Shown: piece after piece, positions 24,276 to 33,713 of the stretch
Position numbering within the stretch: position 1 is the stretch's first letter
Layout: each line of letters opens with the position of its first letter
NCBI GenBank assembly: GCA_944381615.1
Contig: CALWLT010000033.1
Location: 1-43,671 of the forward strand
Source of the DNA: an uncultured Lachnospiraceae bacterium
Lineage (GTDB): Bacteria > Bacillota > Clostridia > Lachnospirales > Lachnospiraceae
DNA length: 43,671 bases
Direction: 5' to 3'
Translations under genes and position numbers: made by a program
The notes under the pieces: model-generated
Seen by the model: the letters and a program-made list of their open reading frames with translations, nothing else
Database searches by the model: none
What the model was told of the DNA's origin: nothing

Positions 24276-25354
24276 CAGAGAAAAAACGTGCGGCCGCATC
24301 CGGCGGGATGGCCGGCCTTTTCAGAAATCAGATTTTTATTCCCATCGCGGCCCTGCTTCTTCTGGCTGCGTTTAACCTGATCGTGGACCCGTCCTTCTTT
24401 AAAATTACGCTGGGGACCAACAGCGAGGGCTATTCCGTGCTGACGGGCAACCTGATGACGATCCTGGACTACGGCTCGGAGGTCGCCATCCTGGCCATCG
24501 GCATGACGCTGGTCACGGCCGCGTCCGGCGGGCAGGACATCAGCGTGGGCGCGACGGTGGCCATCGCCGGCTCCGTGATCCTGCGCATCCTGGTGGGTCT
24601 GGGAGGCGACGGAACGCTGCAGGCCCCGATCATCGTGGCGTTTCTGGCGGCCTGCGTGGTGTCCATGCTGTTTGGCGCCTTCAACGGCGTTTTGGTGGCC
24701 ATTTTCAAGATTCAGCCCATGGTGGCGACGCTGATCCTCTATACGGCCGGCCGCTCCATCGCGGCCTGGATCAACAACAATGAGCTTCCGATCGTGACGG
24801 ACAAGACCTTTACGTATTTTGGCGGCTTCATTCCGGGGCTGCCGGTTCCCACCCCGTTTTTCCTGGCGGTGGTCTGCGTGGTCATTACCATGCTGGTGCT
24901 GAAATTTACCAACCTCGGCCTCTATACGCAGGCGGTCGGCATCAACGCCAGCTCGTCCCGCTTAAACGGCCTCAATCCGACCTTCATCAAATGGCTGAGC
25001 TTTGTGATCCTGGGGCTCTGCGTGGCGGTGGTCGGCCTGATTAAGACGAGCCGTCTCTCCACGATCAATTATTCCGTGATTGCCAAGGACATCGAGATGG
25101 ACGCCATCCTGGCGGTCGCGCTGGGCGGCAACGCCTTAAGCGGCGGCAAATTTAATATTCCGGCGTCGATTCTGGGCGCATACGTCATCCAGTTCCTGAC
25201 GACGACGCTTTACAAGTTCCAGGTCTCCTCGGACGCGCTTCCGGCCTACAAGGCCGTGGTCGTCGTCCTGCTGGTGGTCATCAGCGCGCCGGCGGTCAAG
25301 GAGAAGATGGCGGCACTGAGCAAGAAGATGAAAACGCAGAAGGAGGTCGGATGA
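24272..25354 (+). CDS. Sugar ABC transporter permease 1 (YtfT-like)
   Basis: 360 residues, about eight to ten membrane segments, CUT2 permease family. Recognisable stretches are 'AILAIGMTLVTAASGGQDIS', 'VGATVAIAGS', 'GAFNGVLVAIFKIQPMVATL' and 'ALGGNALSGGKFNIPASILG'. Forms the channel with the second permease next to it. Start overlaps the ATPase stop (ATGA), showing translational coupling. Having two different permease genes matches the YtfQRT-YjfF system rather than the single-permease RbsC or AraH layout. Confidence 0.92.
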   Translation: MTEKKRAAASGGMAGLFRNQIFIPIAALLLLAAFNLIVDPSFFKITLGTNSEGYSVLTGNLMTILDYGSEVAILAIGMTLVTAASGGQDISVGATVAIAGSVILRILVGLGGDGTLQAPIIVAFLAACVVSMLFGAFNGVLVAIFKIQPMVATLILYTAGRSIAAWINNNELPIVTDKTFTYFGGFIPGLPVPTPFFLAVVCVVITMLVLKFTNLGLYTQAVGINASSSRLNGLNPTFIKWLSFVILGLCVAVVGLIKTSRLSTINYSVIAKDIEMDAILAVALGGNALSGGKFNIPASILGAYVIQFLTTTLYKFQVSSDALPAYKAVVVVLLVVISAPAVKEKMAALSKKMKTQKEVG

Positions 25355-25355
25355 G

Positions 25356-26390
25356 ATGGCAAAACTGAAACTGGCGGGCGTGTCGGCGCCGTCCTCAAAG
25401 AAAATGACGGATTCCAATCTGCTGCTTCTGATTACGGTCGTCATTTTCGTCGTTATGTATGCAGGCGCAATGATTTTCCTGCAGAAAGGCTTTTTAAAGC
25501 CTCAGACATTTTTTAATATCATGAATGCCAATGCGGCGCTGATCGTGACCTCCTGCGGCATGAGCCTGGTCATGATTACCGGCGGCATCGACATTTCCGT
25601 GGGCGGCGTGGTGGCGCTGGTCAGCATGTGCTGCGCGGTCTATCTGGATTATGCGGGCGGCAATGTGTTTGTCTCCCTGCTGATTGCCCTGGCCATCGGC
25701 CTGGCCTTCGGCGCGGTGCAGGGCTATCTGGTGGCCTATCTGGACATCCAGCCCTTCATCGTCTCCCTGGCGGGCATGTTTTTTGCCCGCGGCATGACGA
25801 CCATCGTGCACACGGCGCCCTTCAACGTGGAAAATGAGGCGTTCGTGGCACTGAAAGGGACCCGAATCACGGTTCCGGGGATGGGCACGGTCAACCGTCT
25901 GGGCAAATATGTGGACGCCTACGTAGAAATTGGAGTGATTGTTGCGATTTTAGTTGTAATTCTCCTCTTTTTTGTTTTAAAATGGACTCGGATGGGACGC
26001 GGCTTTTACGCGGTCGGCGGAAACCGGCAGAGCGCCCTGATGCTGGGGATCAATGTGAAGCGCACCCGCTTTATGGCGCACCTTCTGTGCGGCCTGCTGG
26101 CGGGGATCGGCGGTTACATTTATTTCCTGCACGTCGGCTCCGGTTCAGCCTCTCATGCCAGCGGCATGGAGATGAACGCCATTGCCTCCTCCATCATCGG
26201 AGGAACGCTTCTGACCGGCGGTGTGGGCAACATTTTCGGCACCCTGGTGGGAGTTCTGTCTCTGAGCACGATTCAGAATATCGTGTCGTCCATCGGCCTG
26301 GATCAGGCCTGGTGGACCGGAATTACCGTGGCCGCCATGCTCTGCCTGTTTTTGATTATCCAGAGCGTGATTCTGAGCCGCAGACACTGA
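25356..26390 (+). CDS. yjfF: Sugar ABC transporter permease 2 (YjfF-like)
   Basis: 344 residues, CUT2 permease family with 'SCGMSLVMITGGIDISVGGV', 'QGYLVAYLDIQPFIVSLAGM' and 'MNAIASSIIGGTLLTGGVGN'. It follows the first permease by one base, with AAGGAGG just upstream. Likely forms a heterodimer with it. A short AT-richer patch lies at about 25930-25985 within the gene, without disrupting the frame. Confidence 0.92.
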   Translation: MAKLKLAGVSAPSSKKMTDSNLLLLITVVIFVVMYAGAMIFLQKGFLKPQTFFNIMNANAALIVTSCGMSLVMITGGIDISVGGVVALVSMCCAVYLDYAGGNVFVSLLIALAIGLAFGAVQGYLVAYLDIQPFIVSLAGMFFARGMTTIVHTAPFNVENEAFVALKGTRITVPGMGTVNRLGKYVDAYVEIGVIVAILVVILLFFVLKWTRMGRGFYAVGGNRQSALMLGINVKRTRFMAHLLCGLLAGIGGYIYFLHVGSGSASHASGMEMNAIASSIIGGTLLTGGVGNIFGTLVGVLSLSTIQNIVSSIGLDQAWWTGITVAAMLCLFLIIQSVILSRRH

Positions 26391-26422
26391 CGCAGCAAGC
26401 GATTGCAGAGAGGAGATGTAGT

Positions 26423-27922
26423 ATGTTAGCGACAAAAAAATACCAGTTCTGGTTCTGTACCGGATCGCAGGATCTGTACGGGGACGAGTGCCTGGCCCAT
26501 GTGGCGGAACACTCCCGCATCATTGTGGAAGAGCTGAACAAATCAGGGAATCTTCCGTTTGAGGTGGTGTTAAAGCCGACCCTGATCACGAACGAGCTGA
26601 TCCGCAGAACCTTCAACGAGGCCAACATGGACGAGACGTGCGCCGGGGTTATTACCTGGATGCACACCTTTTCGCCGGCCAAATCCTGGATTCTGGGACT
26701 GCAGGAGTACAGAAAGCCGCTCCTCCATTTACATACCCAGTTTAACAGGGAGATCCCCTACGACACGATCGACATGGATTTCATGAATGAGAACCAGTCG
26801 GCGCACGGCGACCGCGAGTACGGCCATATCTTCAGTCGGCTTCGCATGGAGCGCAAGGTCGTCGCGGGCTACTGGGCCGACGAGGCGGTGCAGAAGGAGA
26901 TTGCCTCCTGGATGCGCACGGCGGTGGGCGTGATCGAGAGCAGCCACATCCGCGTGATGCGCGTGGCCGACAATATGCGCAACGTGGCGGTAACCGAGGG
27001 CGACAAGGTCGAGGCCCAGATCCAGTTTGGCTGGGAGGTGGACGCCTATCCGGTCAACGAGATTGCGGAGGCGGTGGCCGCCGTTTCGCAGAGCGATGTG
27101 AACGCCCTGACGGATGAGTATTATGCGACGTACCAGATCCTGACGGAGGGCCGCGACGCCGCGGAATTCCGCCGCCATGTGGAGGTGCAGGCCGCCATCG
27201 AGATCGGCTTCGAGCGCTTCCTGGAGGAGAAAAATTACCAGGCGATCGTCACGCATTTCGGCGATCTGGGCGCGTTAAAGCAGCTTCCGGGCCTGGCGAT
27301 CCAGCGCCTGATGCAGAAGGGCTACGGCTTCGGCGCCGAGGGCGACTGGAAGACGGCGGCCATGGTGCGCCTGATGAAGATCATGACCGGCGGCATGAAG
27401 GATGCCAAGGGCACTTCCTTTATGGAGGATTACACGTACAATCTGGTGCCCGGCAAGGAGGGCATCCTGCAGGCGCACATGCTGGAGGTGTGCCCGACGA
27501 TCGCGGACGGCCCGATCAGCATCAAGGTGCAGCCGCTTTCCATGGGCGACCGGGAGGATCCGGCCCGTCTGGTCTTTACGGCCAAGGAGGGCCCGGCCAT
27601 CGCCACGTCCCTCGTGGATCTGGGCAACCGCTTCCGCCTGATCATCAACAACGTGGACTGCAAAAAGACGGAGAAGCCCATGCCGAAGCTTCCGGTGGCC
27701 ACGGCCTTCTGGACGCCGCAGCCGAACCTGAAGACGGGAACCGAGGCCTGGATCCTGGCGGGCGGCGCGCACCACACGGCTTTCTCTTACGACCTGACGG
27801 CGGAGCAGATGGGCGACTGGGCGGACGCCATGGGCATTGAGGCGGTTTATATCGATCAGGACACGACCATCCGGCAGCTTAAGAACGAACTGCGCTGGAA
27901 CAGCGTGGCCTACAGAAAATAG
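26423..27922 (+). CDS. araA: L-arabinose isomerase
   Basis: 499 residues, the standard AraA length. It converts L-arabinose to L-ribulose using Mn2+. Seen: N-terminal 'WFCTGSQDLYGDECL', 'VITWMHTFSPAKSWILGL', and the metal/catalytic residues in 'FGAEGDWKTAAMVR', 'TSFMEDYTYNL', 'AHMLEVCP' and 'GGAHHTAFSYDL', which correspond to the two Glu and two His ligands of the family. ATG 26423 follows AGAGAGGAGATG. It lies 32 bases after the permease gene and begins the catabolic half of the operon. Confidence 0.97.
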   Translation: MLATKKYQFWFCTGSQDLYGDECLAHVAEHSRIIVEELNKSGNLPFEVVLKPTLITNELIRRTFNEANMDETCAGVITWMHTFSPAKSWILGLQEYRKPLLHLHTQFNREIPYDTIDMDFMNENQSAHGDREYGHIFSRLRMERKVVAGYWADEAVQKEIASWMRTAVGVIESSHIRVMRVADNMRNVAVTEGDKVEAQIQFGWEVDAYPVNEIAEAVAAVSQSDVNALTDEYYATYQILTEGRDAAEFRRHVEVQAAIEIGFERFLEEKNYQAIVTHFGDLGALKQLPGLAIQRLMQKGYGFGAEGDWKTAAMVRLMKIMTGGMKDAKGTSFMEDYTYNLVPGKEGILQAHMLEVCPTIADGPISIKVQPLSMGDREDPARLVFTAKEGPAIATSLVDLGNRFRLIINNVDCKKTEKPMPKLPVATAFWTPQPNLKTGTEAWILAGGAHHTAFSYDLTAEQMGDWADAMGIEAVYIDQDTTIRQLKNELRWNSVAYRK

Positions 27923-27940
27923 CGGGAAGGAGAGACGAAG

Positions 27941-28594
27941 ATGAGATTTTTCATTGATACGGCAAAGGTAGAAGACATCCGCAAGGCCAACGACATGGGC
28001 ATTATCTGCGGCGTGACCACGAACCCTTCTCTGATCGCGAAGGAGGGCCGCGATTTTAAGGAGGTCATCCGCGAGATCACGCAGATTGTGGACGGCCCCA
28101 TCAGCGGCGAGGTCAAGGCCACGACGACGGACGCCGAGGGCATGATCGCCGAGGGGCGGGAGATTGCCGCCATCCATCCCAACATGGTCGTCAAGATCCC
28201 GATGACCGTGGAGGGCTTAAAGGCGGTCAAAGTGCTGGCTTCCGAGGGCATTAAGACGAATGTGACGCTGATCTTTACGGCCAACCAGGCGCTTTTAGCG
28301 GCCCGGGCGGGCGCGGCGTACGTCTCCCCCTTCCTGGGACGGCTGGACGACATCAACGTGCGCGGCGTGGATCTGATCCGCGAGATCGCCGAGATTTTTG
28401 ACATCGCCGGGATCGAGACGGAGATCATCGCCGCCAGCATCCGCAATCCCATCCATGTGACGGACTGCGCCCTGGCCGGGGCGGACATTGCGACCGTTCC
28501 CTATGCCGTGCTGGAGCAGATGACGAAGCATCCGCTGACGGACGCGGGGATTGAGAAGTTTAAAAAGGACTACGAGGCCGTGTTCGGAAAATAA
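27941..28594 (+). CDS. tal: Transaldolase, small TalC/FSA subfamily
   Basis: 217 residues. '[16 protein letters not shown]', '[16 protein letters not shown]', Schiff-base lysine in '[12 protein letters not shown]', and '[12 protein letters not shown]'. The subfamily includes fructose-6-phosphate aldolase and true transaldolases of about 215 residues. Phe in SPF, where E. coli FSA has Tyr (APY), favours transaldolase. It moves a dihydroxyacetone unit between sedoheptulose 7-phosphate and glyceraldehyde 3-phosphate, working with the transketolase encoded next to return xylulose 5-phosphate to glycolysis. Start follows GGAAGGAGAG, 18 bases after araA. Confidence 0.92.
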   Translation: MRFFIDTAKVEDIRKANDMGIICGVTTNPSLIAKEGRDFKEVIREITQIVDGPISGEVKATTTDAEGMIAEGREIAAIHPNMVVKIPMTVEGLKAVKVLASEGIKTNVTLIFTANQALLAARAGAAYVSPFLGRLDDINVRGVDLIREIAEIFDIAGIETEIIAASIRNPIHVTDCALAGADIATVPYAVLEQMTKHPLTDAGIEKFKKDYEAVFGK

Positions 28595-28626
28595 GGCGCA
28601 GAGAAGCAGAACGGGAGGATTGGGAC

Positions 28627-29466
28627 TTGAATACACTGGAATTGCAGCGCACGGCACTCAGAGTGCGCAGAGGAATCATCGAGGCGGTGCACGCCGCCAA
28701 ATCGGGCCATCCCGGCGGATCGCTGTCGGCGGCGGATCTGTTTACGTATCTTTATTTTGAGGAGATGAACATCGACCCGGCCCGTCCGGACATGCCGGAT
28801 CGGGATCGCTTTGTGCTCTCCAAGGGGCACACGGCGCCCGGGCTTTATGCGGCGCTGGCGGCCAGAGGGTATTTCCCGGAGGCGGATCTGAAGACGCTGC
28901 GCCATGTCGGATCGTATTTGCAGGGCCATCCGGACATGAAGCACACGCCGGGCGTGGACATGTCCAGCGGCTCGCTGGGACAGGGGATTTCCGCCGCCGT
29001 GGGCATGGCCCTGGCGGGCAAAATGGACGGGAAAGCCTACCGCGTTTACACGCTTCTGGGCGACGGGGAGCTGGAAGAGGGCCAGGTCTGGGAGGCGGCG
29101 ATGTTTGCCGGCCACCGGCAGCTGGACAACCTGACCGTGATCGTGGACAACAACGGCCTGCAGATTGACGGCCCGGTGGAGAAGGTCTGCTCGCCCTATC
29201 CGATTGAAGAAAAATTTGCCGCTTTCCGCTTCCATGTGATCTCCGTCGCCGACGGCAACGACATGGATCAGCTGCGGGAGGCATTTGCGCAGGCCAGAGC
29301 CGCGAAAGGGCAGCCGACGGCCATCATCATGAAGACCGTCAAGGGCAAGGGCGTTTCCTATATGGAGAATCAGGCCGGCTGGCACGGCAAGGCGCCAAGC
29401 GACGCGGAGTATGAAACAGCGATGGAAGAGCTTGCAAAAGCGGAGGAGGCGTTATGTCAGAAGTAA
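28627..29466 (+). CDS. tktN: Transketolase, N-terminal (thiamine-binding) subunit
   Basis: 279 residues, TTG start at 28627 with GGGAGGA upstream. It carries the transketolase N-half: 'HAAKSGHPGGSLSAADLF', 'SKGHTAPGLYAAL', 'SSGSLGQGISAAVGMA' and the thiamine pyrophosphate motif 'GDGELEEGQVWEAA' with 'NNGLQIDG'. In many Clostridia and Archaea transketolase is split into two genes, which together equal the fused enzyme. The next gene supplies the C-half and overlaps this one by 13 bases, so expression is coupled. Role: xylulose 5-phosphate plus ribose 5-phosphate or erythrose 4-phosphate interconversion. Confidence 0.95.
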   Translation: MNTLELQRTALRVRRGIIEAVHAAKSGHPGGSLSAADLFTYLYFEEMNIDPARPDMPDRDRFVLSKGHTAPGLYAALAARGYFPEADLKTLRHVGSYLQGHPDMKHTPGVDMSSGSLGQGISAAVGMALAGKMDGKAYRVYTLLGDGELEEGQVWEAAMFAGHRQLDNLTVIVDNNGLQIDGPVEKVCSPYPIEEKFAAFRFHVISVADGNDMDQLREAFAQARAAKGQPTAIIMKTVKGKGVSYMENQAGWHGKAPSDAEYETAMEELAKAEEALCQK

Positions 29467-30401
29467 AGAAGATTGCCACGAGAGAAAGCTACGGAAATGC
29501 CCTGGCAGAGCTGGGGAAAAAATACGGGGATCTGGTGGTGCTGGACGCGGATCTGGCGGGCGCGACCAAGACCTCGGTGTTTCAGAAGGCGTTTCCGGAC
29601 CGCCACATCGACTGCGGGATCGCGGAAGCCAATATGATGGGGATTGCCGCCGGCCTGGCGGCCGCCGGAAAGGTGCCTTTTGCCAGCACCTTCGCCATGT
29701 TTGCGGCGGGCCGCGCCTTTGAGCAGGTCCGCAATTCCATCGGCTATCCGCACCTGAATGTCAAGATCGGGGCCACGCACGCGGGCATTTCCGTGGGCGA
29801 GGACGGCGCGACGCACCAGTGCAACGAGGACATCGCCCTGATGCGGACCATCCCCGGCATGACGGTCGTCAGCCCGTCCGACGACGTGGAGGCGCGGGCG
29901 GCCGTGGAGGCGGCGTATCTGCATAAAGGGCCGGTGTACCTGCGCTTCGGACGGCTGGCGGTGCCGGTTATCAACGACCGGCCGGATTACCGGTTTGAGC
30001 TGGGAAAGGGCATCGTGCTGCGCGAAGGGAAGGATGTGGCGATCATCGCCACCGGCCTCTGCGTGAGCGCTTCCCTGGAGGCGGCAGAAATCCTGGCGGC
30101 AGTGGGGATTGAGGCGAAGGTCATCAATATCCACACCATCAAGCCACTGGATGAGGAGCTGGTCGTGCAGGCGGCGCGGGAGACGGGCCGGGTCGTCACG
30201 GTGGAGGAGCATTCCATCATCGGCGGACTCGGCAGCGCCGTCTGCGACGCGCTGAGCGAGAAGCTGCCCACCCGGGTTAAGAAGCTCGGTATCCGCGACG
30301 TGTTCGGCGAATCGGGCCCGGCGGCGGAGCTTCTGAAGAAATACAGGCTGGACGGCGAAAGCATCGCCGCCGATGTGAAGGCATTTGTGACGGAGGGATG
30401 A
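29454..30401 (+). CDS. tktC: Transketolase, C-terminal (pyrimidine-binding) subunit
   Basis: 315 residues, ATG 29454 just after GGAGGAGG. Pyr domain: '[18 protein letters not shown]', '[20 protein letters not shown]', '[19 protein letters not shown]', '[15 protein letters not shown]'. Then the C-terminal domain '[19 protein letters not shown]'. The Glu in 'GIAEANM' is the residue that activates the cofactor in the family. Complements the upstream subunit to a full transketolase. It ends at the start of the kinase gene. Confidence 0.95.
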   Translation: MSEVKKIATRESYGNALAELGKKYGDLVVLDADLAGATKTSVFQKAFPDRHIDCGIAEANMMGIAAGLAAAGKVPFASTFAMFAAGRAFEQVRNSIGYPHLNVKIGATHAGISVGEDGATHQCNEDIALMRTIPGMTVVSPSDDVEARAAVEAAYLHKGPVYLRFGRLAVPVINDRPDYRFELGKGIVLREGKDVAIIATGLCVSASLEAAEILAAVGIEAKVINIHTIKPLDEELVVQAARETGRVVTVEEHSIIGGLGSAVCDALSEKLPTRVKKLGIRDVFGESGPAAELLKKYRLDGESIAADVKAFVTEG

Positions 30402-30403
30402 GC

Positions 30404-32002
30404 ATGAGTGCGGCAAAGGAAATCATTGAGAGCGGAAGAGCGGTGCTGGGCGTTGAGTTCGGTTCCACGCGCATCAAGGCGGTGCTGACGGACGAGGCGC
30501 ACACGCCCATCGCATCCGGAAGCCATGAGTGGGAGAACCGCCTGGAAAACGGCTACTGGACGTACTCGCTGGAGGATGTCTGGACGGGCCTGGCGGACTG
30601 TTACCGGGATCTGGCGCAGGACGTCATGAAGCAGTACGGCGTCCGGATCCGCCGGTTTGCCGCCATCGGTTTTTCCGCCATGATGCACGGCTATATGGCG
30701 TTTGATGCGAAGGGGAACCTGCTGGCCCCCTTCCGCACCTGGCGCAACGGGACGACGGGGCCGGCGGCCCGGGCGCTGACGGAGCTGTTTCATTTTAATA
30801 TCCCGGAGCGCTGGAGCATCGCCCATCTCTATCAGGCGGTTTTGAACGGCGAGGAGCATGTGCCGCAGATCGCGTATCTGACGACGCTTTCCGGCTACGT
30901 GCACTGGAAAATGACCGGGGAAAAGGTGCTGGGAATCGGCGACGCTTCGGGGATGTTCCCCATCGATTCCGGGACGAAGACGTATGACGCGGCCATGCTG
31001 GAGCAGTTTGAGGCGCTGATTGCAGAAAAGGGCTATGCCTGGAAGCTTCCGGAGATCCTGCCGCGGGTTCTCTGCGCCGGCGAGCCGGCCGGCGTTCTGA
31101 CGAAAGAGGGGGCCGCTCTTCTGGATCCGGACGGACTTTTAGAGGCTGGAATCCCGCTGTGCGCGCCGGAGGGCGACGCCGGTACGGGCATGGCGGCCAC
31201 CAACAGCGTGGCGCCGGGAACCGGCAATGTGTCCGCCGGCACCTCGGCGTTTGTGATGGTTGTGCTGCAGGAGGGCTTAAAGGCGATCCACCCGGAGCTT
31301 GATCTGGTTACGACGCCGGACGGCAGCCCGGTGGCCATGGTGCATACCAACAACTGCACCTCGGATCTGAACGCCTGGGTCGGCCTCTTTAAGGAGGCGC
31401 TGGAGAGCTTCGGCGTAAAGCCGGATGCGAATACGCTTTACGGGACGCTCTATCAGAAGGCGCTTCTGGCGGAGCGCGACGGCGGCGGCCTGACGGCCTA
31501 CGGCTTTCTGTCCGGCGAGAATATCATGAAGGTGGACGAAGGCCGCCCGATGGTGGTGCGCACGCCGAAGAGCCGTTTCACGCTGGCCAATTTCATGCGC
31601 ACGCACCTCTACGCGGCGCTGGGCGCGCTCAAGGTCGGGATGGATATCCTGACGAAGGAGGAGAAGGTGCAGGTGGCGCAGATTTACGGCCACGGCGGCT
31701 TCTTCAAGACGCCGGTGGTGGGCCAGCGCATGATGGCGGCCGCCATGGGGACGCCGGTCTGCGTGATGGAGACGGCCGGAGAAGGAGGCGCCTGGGGCAT
31801 TGCCCTGCTGGCTTCCTACATGATTCAGAAAAAGGACGGCGAGAGTCTTACGGCCTACCTGGCGGACCGCGTGTTTGCCGGCAGCCGGGCGACGCGCATG
31901 GAGCCGGATGCGGAGGACGTGGAAGGCTTCGACCGCTTTATTGAGCGTTTCAGGGCGGCCATTCCGGCGGAGCAGGAGGCGGCGCGCCTTCTGAAGGACT
32001 GA
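30404..32002 (+). CDS. araB: FGGY-family sugar kinase, probable L-ribulokinase
   Basis: 532 residues from ATG 30404, which has GGAGGG six bases upstream; an ATG at 30398 touches that ribosome site directly. FGGY fold: '[18 protein letters not shown]', '[16 protein letters not shown]', '[19 protein letters not shown]', 'VSAGTSAF' and C-terminal '[15 protein letters not shown]' with '[14 protein letters not shown]'. It looks nearer to xylulokinase-annotated clostridial proteins than to enteric AraB; Clostridia are known to use a non-orthologous ribulokinase (AraK). Position between transketolase and araD supports phosphorylation of L-ribulose at C5. Xylulokinase is the alternative. Confidence 0.85.
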   Translation: MSAAKEIIESGRAVLGVEFGSTRIKAVLTDEAHTPIASGSHEWENRLENGYWTYSLEDVWTGLADCYRDLAQDVMKQYGVRIRRFAAIGFSAMMHGYMAFDAKGNLLAPFRTWRNGTTGPAARALTELFHFNIPERWSIAHLYQAVLNGEEHVPQIAYLTTLSGYVHWKMTGEKVLGIGDASGMFPIDSGTKTYDAAMLEQFEALIAEKGYAWKLPEILPRVLCAGEPAGVLTKEGAALLDPDGLLEAGIPLCAPEGDAGTGMAATNSVAPGTGNVSAGTSAFVMVVLQEGLKAIHPELDLVTTPDGSPVAMVHTNNCTSDLNAWVGLFKEALESFGVKPDANTLYGTLYQKALLAERDGGGLTAYGFLSGENIMKVDEGRPMVVRTPKSRFTLANFMRTHLYAALGALKVGMDILTKEEKVQVAQIYGHGGFFKTPVVGQRMMAAAMGTPVCVMETAGEGGAWGIALLASYMIQKKDGESLTAYLADRVFAGSRATRMEPDAEDVEGFDRFIERFRAAIPAEQEAARLLKD

Positions 32003-32030
32003 CCGGATCGGCAGGCGGGGAGGACAGAAT

Positions 32031-32735
32031 ATGCTGCAGGAATTAAAAGAACAGGTGTATGAGGCGAATATGCTCCTGCCGGCGTACGGGCTGGTTACCT
32101 TTACCTGGGGAAACGTCAGCGCCGTGGACCGGGAGCGGGGCGTGTTTGTCATCAAGCCCAGCGGGGTGGCGTACGAGAAGCTGACGCCGGACGACATGGT
32201 GGTCGTCGATTTCAACAGGAAGCGGGTGGAGGGGACGCTCAACCCGTCTTCGGATACGGCCACGCACTGCGAGCTCTACAGGGCGTTTCCGGAGATCGGC
32301 GGGATCGTGCACACGCATTCGTCCTGGGCGACCAGCTGGGCGCAGGCGGGGCGTTCGATCCCCTGCTACGGGACGACGCACGCCGATTATATTTACGGAG
32401 CGGTGCCCTGCGTGCGCAACCTGACGAAAGAGGAGCTGGAGGACTATGAGGTCAACACCGGCCGCCTGATTGTGGATGAGTTCCGGAAAAACGGGATCGA
32501 CGTGACGGCGGTGCCCTGCGTGCTCTGCAAAAACCACGGCCCCTTTGCCTGGGGCAAAGACGCGGCGGAAGCGGTGCACAACGCGGTCGTGCTGGAGGAA
32601 GTGGCGAAGATGGCGGCCCGCTGCGAGCAGATCAACCCGCAGGTAAAGCCGGCGCCGCAGGAGCTTCTGGACAAGCACTATTTCCGCAAGCACGGGGCGA
32701 ATGCCTATTACGGGCAGAGCAAAACGGGCGTGTAG
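32031..32735 (+). CDS. araD: L-ribulose-5-phosphate 4-epimerase
   Basis: 234 residues, class II aldolase/epimerase family. '[17 protein letters not shown]' binds phosphate, '[18 protein letters not shown]' holds the zinc histidines, '[15 protein letters not shown]' and '[11 protein letters not shown]' provide further active-site residues. Converts L-ribulose 5-phosphate to D-xylulose 5-phosphate, completing the route from arabinose. Last gene of the operon, closed by a strong terminator six bases after the stop. ATG 32031 follows GGGGAGGACAG. Confidence 0.95.
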   Translation: MLQELKEQVYEANMLLPAYGLVTFTWGNVSAVDRERGVFVIKPSGVAYEKLTPDDMVVVDFNRKRVEGTLNPSSDTATHCELYRAFPEIGGIVHTHSSWATSWAQAGRSIPCYGTTHADYIYGAVPCVRNLTKEELEDYEVNTGRLIVDEFRKNGIDVTAVPCVLCKNHGPFAWGKDAAEAVHNAVVLEEVAKMAARCEQINPQVKPAPQELLDKHYFRKHGANAYYGQSKTGV

Positions 32736-32741
32736 ATATCA

Positions 32742-32789
32742 AAAAACAGCAGCCCCGCATTCCATTCGGAATGCGGGGCTGCTGTTTTT
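32742..32789. terminator. Strong bidirectional terminator between araD and tRNA-Glu
   Basis: A perfect 17-bp stem (32747-32763 with 32768-32784), ATTC loop, flanked by an A-run on the left and TTTTT on the right. It serves the ara operon and the convergent tRNA gene. Confidence 0.95.
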
Positions 32790-32790
32790 C

Positions 32791-32862
32791 TGACCTGTCC
32801 GGGAATCGAACCCGGGTTTACGCCGTGAGAGGGCGTCGTCTTAGCCGCTTGACCAACAGGCC
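32791..32862 (-). tRNA. tRNA-Glu (anticodon CTC)
   Basis: 72 bases, full cloverleaf on the minus strand: 7-bp acceptor GGCCTGT/ACAGGTC with one G-T pair, a 3-bp D stem, anticodon stem ACGCC/GGCGT with loop CTCTCAC (anticodon CTC, reading GAG), and T arm CCGGG-TTCGATT-CCCGG. Discriminator A; CCA is not encoded and must be added afterwards. Confidence 0.93.
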
Positions 32863-32905
32863 TTTTCCGTTCCGGGGGGAACGCGTCCGCCCCGAAACAT
32901 CTGTT

Positions 32906-32934
32906 AGGATACCACAGGAGGAACAAAAAAGCAA
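32906..32934 (-). promoter_or_regulatory. Promoter of tRNA-Glu
   Basis: On the minus strand, -35 TTGCTT (32929-32934), a 17-base spacer ending in TGG, and -10 TATCCT (32906-32911), about 44 bases before the mature tRNA end. Confidence 0.6.
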
Positions 32935-33011
32935 GCGCATGCGCGTAAAAAAAGTGTGTAAATTTTTGCAGAAAAAGCGGATGGTTTTTGAGAATTTTTT
33001 CCAGTACAGGC

Positions 33012-33040
33012 TTATCAACCGGTCTGTCCTGAGCTATACT
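33012..33040 (+). promoter_or_regulatory. Promoter of the polysaccharide gene remnant
   Basis: -35 TTATCA (33012-33017), a 17-base spacer, and -10 TATACT (33035-33040), about 40 bases before the chimeric glycosyltransferase gene. Confidence 0.6.
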
Positions 33041-33083
33041 CGTATTCATGGTATGAATTAATATTGCGGGGAGAATGAAAAAA

Positions 33084-33713
33084 ATGAATGATCTGATCTC
33101 TGTCATTATTCCGGCGCACAACTGCGGGGCGTATCTGTGGGACTGTGTGCAGTCTCTGCTCGAGCAGACCTATCCGCATTTCGAGGCGATTGTAGTGGAC
33201 GACGGATCGGAGGATGACACCTGGAAGATCTGCGGGCAGATCCGCCGGCAGGACAGCCGGATCCGGATTTTTCATCAGGAAAACCGCGGCGTGTCCGAGG
33301 CGCGCAACCGGGGGATGGAGCTGGCGGGCGGCGCGGCGGCCGATCCGGAATTTGAGGCGGACGTCTGCGCGGGGCCGGCGGAATTTCTCGGTTATATCCG
33401 GCACGCATCCTTCGTGGCGACCAATTCTTTTCACGCGGCGGCCTTTTCCCTGATTTTTCAGAAAGAATTTCTGGTTTTTGCCCACAGCAGCCGGAACGCC
33501 CGTCTGGAAAATCTTCTCGCCGCGTGCGGGCTTGGCGATCGGCTGATCCGGGAGGGGGAAGAGGCGCCGGTGCCGGCCCGCCCGGTCTGCTGGGACGGGG
33601 TAGCGGAGCGGATCCGGCAGATGGCGGGTAAGTCCCGGGCCTATCTGGTCCGCGCCCTGGCCGGCGGACAGCAGGAAAACGGGGAGGACAGGCATGCAGA
33701 CGGGGCGGTTTGA
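33084..33713 (+). CDS. Chimeric glycosyltransferase 2 / polysaccharide pyruvyltransferase remnant
   Basis: 209 residues from ATG 33084 (GCGGGGAG about 11 bases upstream; ATG 33075 is also possible). Residues 1-80 are the start of a GT-A glycosyltransferase ('LISVIIPAHNCGAYLWDCVQ', 'VVDDGSEDDTW', 'NRGVSEARNRGMELAGG') but stop before the D-x-D metal-binding motif. From about residue 90 the sequence is instead the C-terminus of a WcaK/CsaB-type polysaccharide pyruvyltransferase: 'GPAEFLGYIRHASFVATNSF', 'HAAAFSLIFQKEFLVF' and 'NARLENLLAACGLGDRLI'. An in-frame deletion between two neighbouring genes would give exactly this join near 33325-33355. It is probably inactive in both roles. Confidence 0.75.
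   Translation: MNDLISVIIPAHNCGAYLWDCVQSLLEQTYPHFEAIVVDDGSEDDTWKICGQIRRQDSRIRIFHQENRGVSEARNRGMELAGGAAADPEFEADVCAGPAEFLGYIRHASFVATNSFHAAAFSLIFQKEFLVFAHSSRNARLENLLAACGLGDRLIREGEEAPVPARPVCWDGVAERIRQMAGKSRAYLVRALAGGQQENGEDRHADGAV

Noticed and set aside
32791..32862. tRNA-Glu as an integration site for the polysaccharide fragment
   Set aside because: No second copy of the tRNA 3' end was noticed downstream and no integrase is present.
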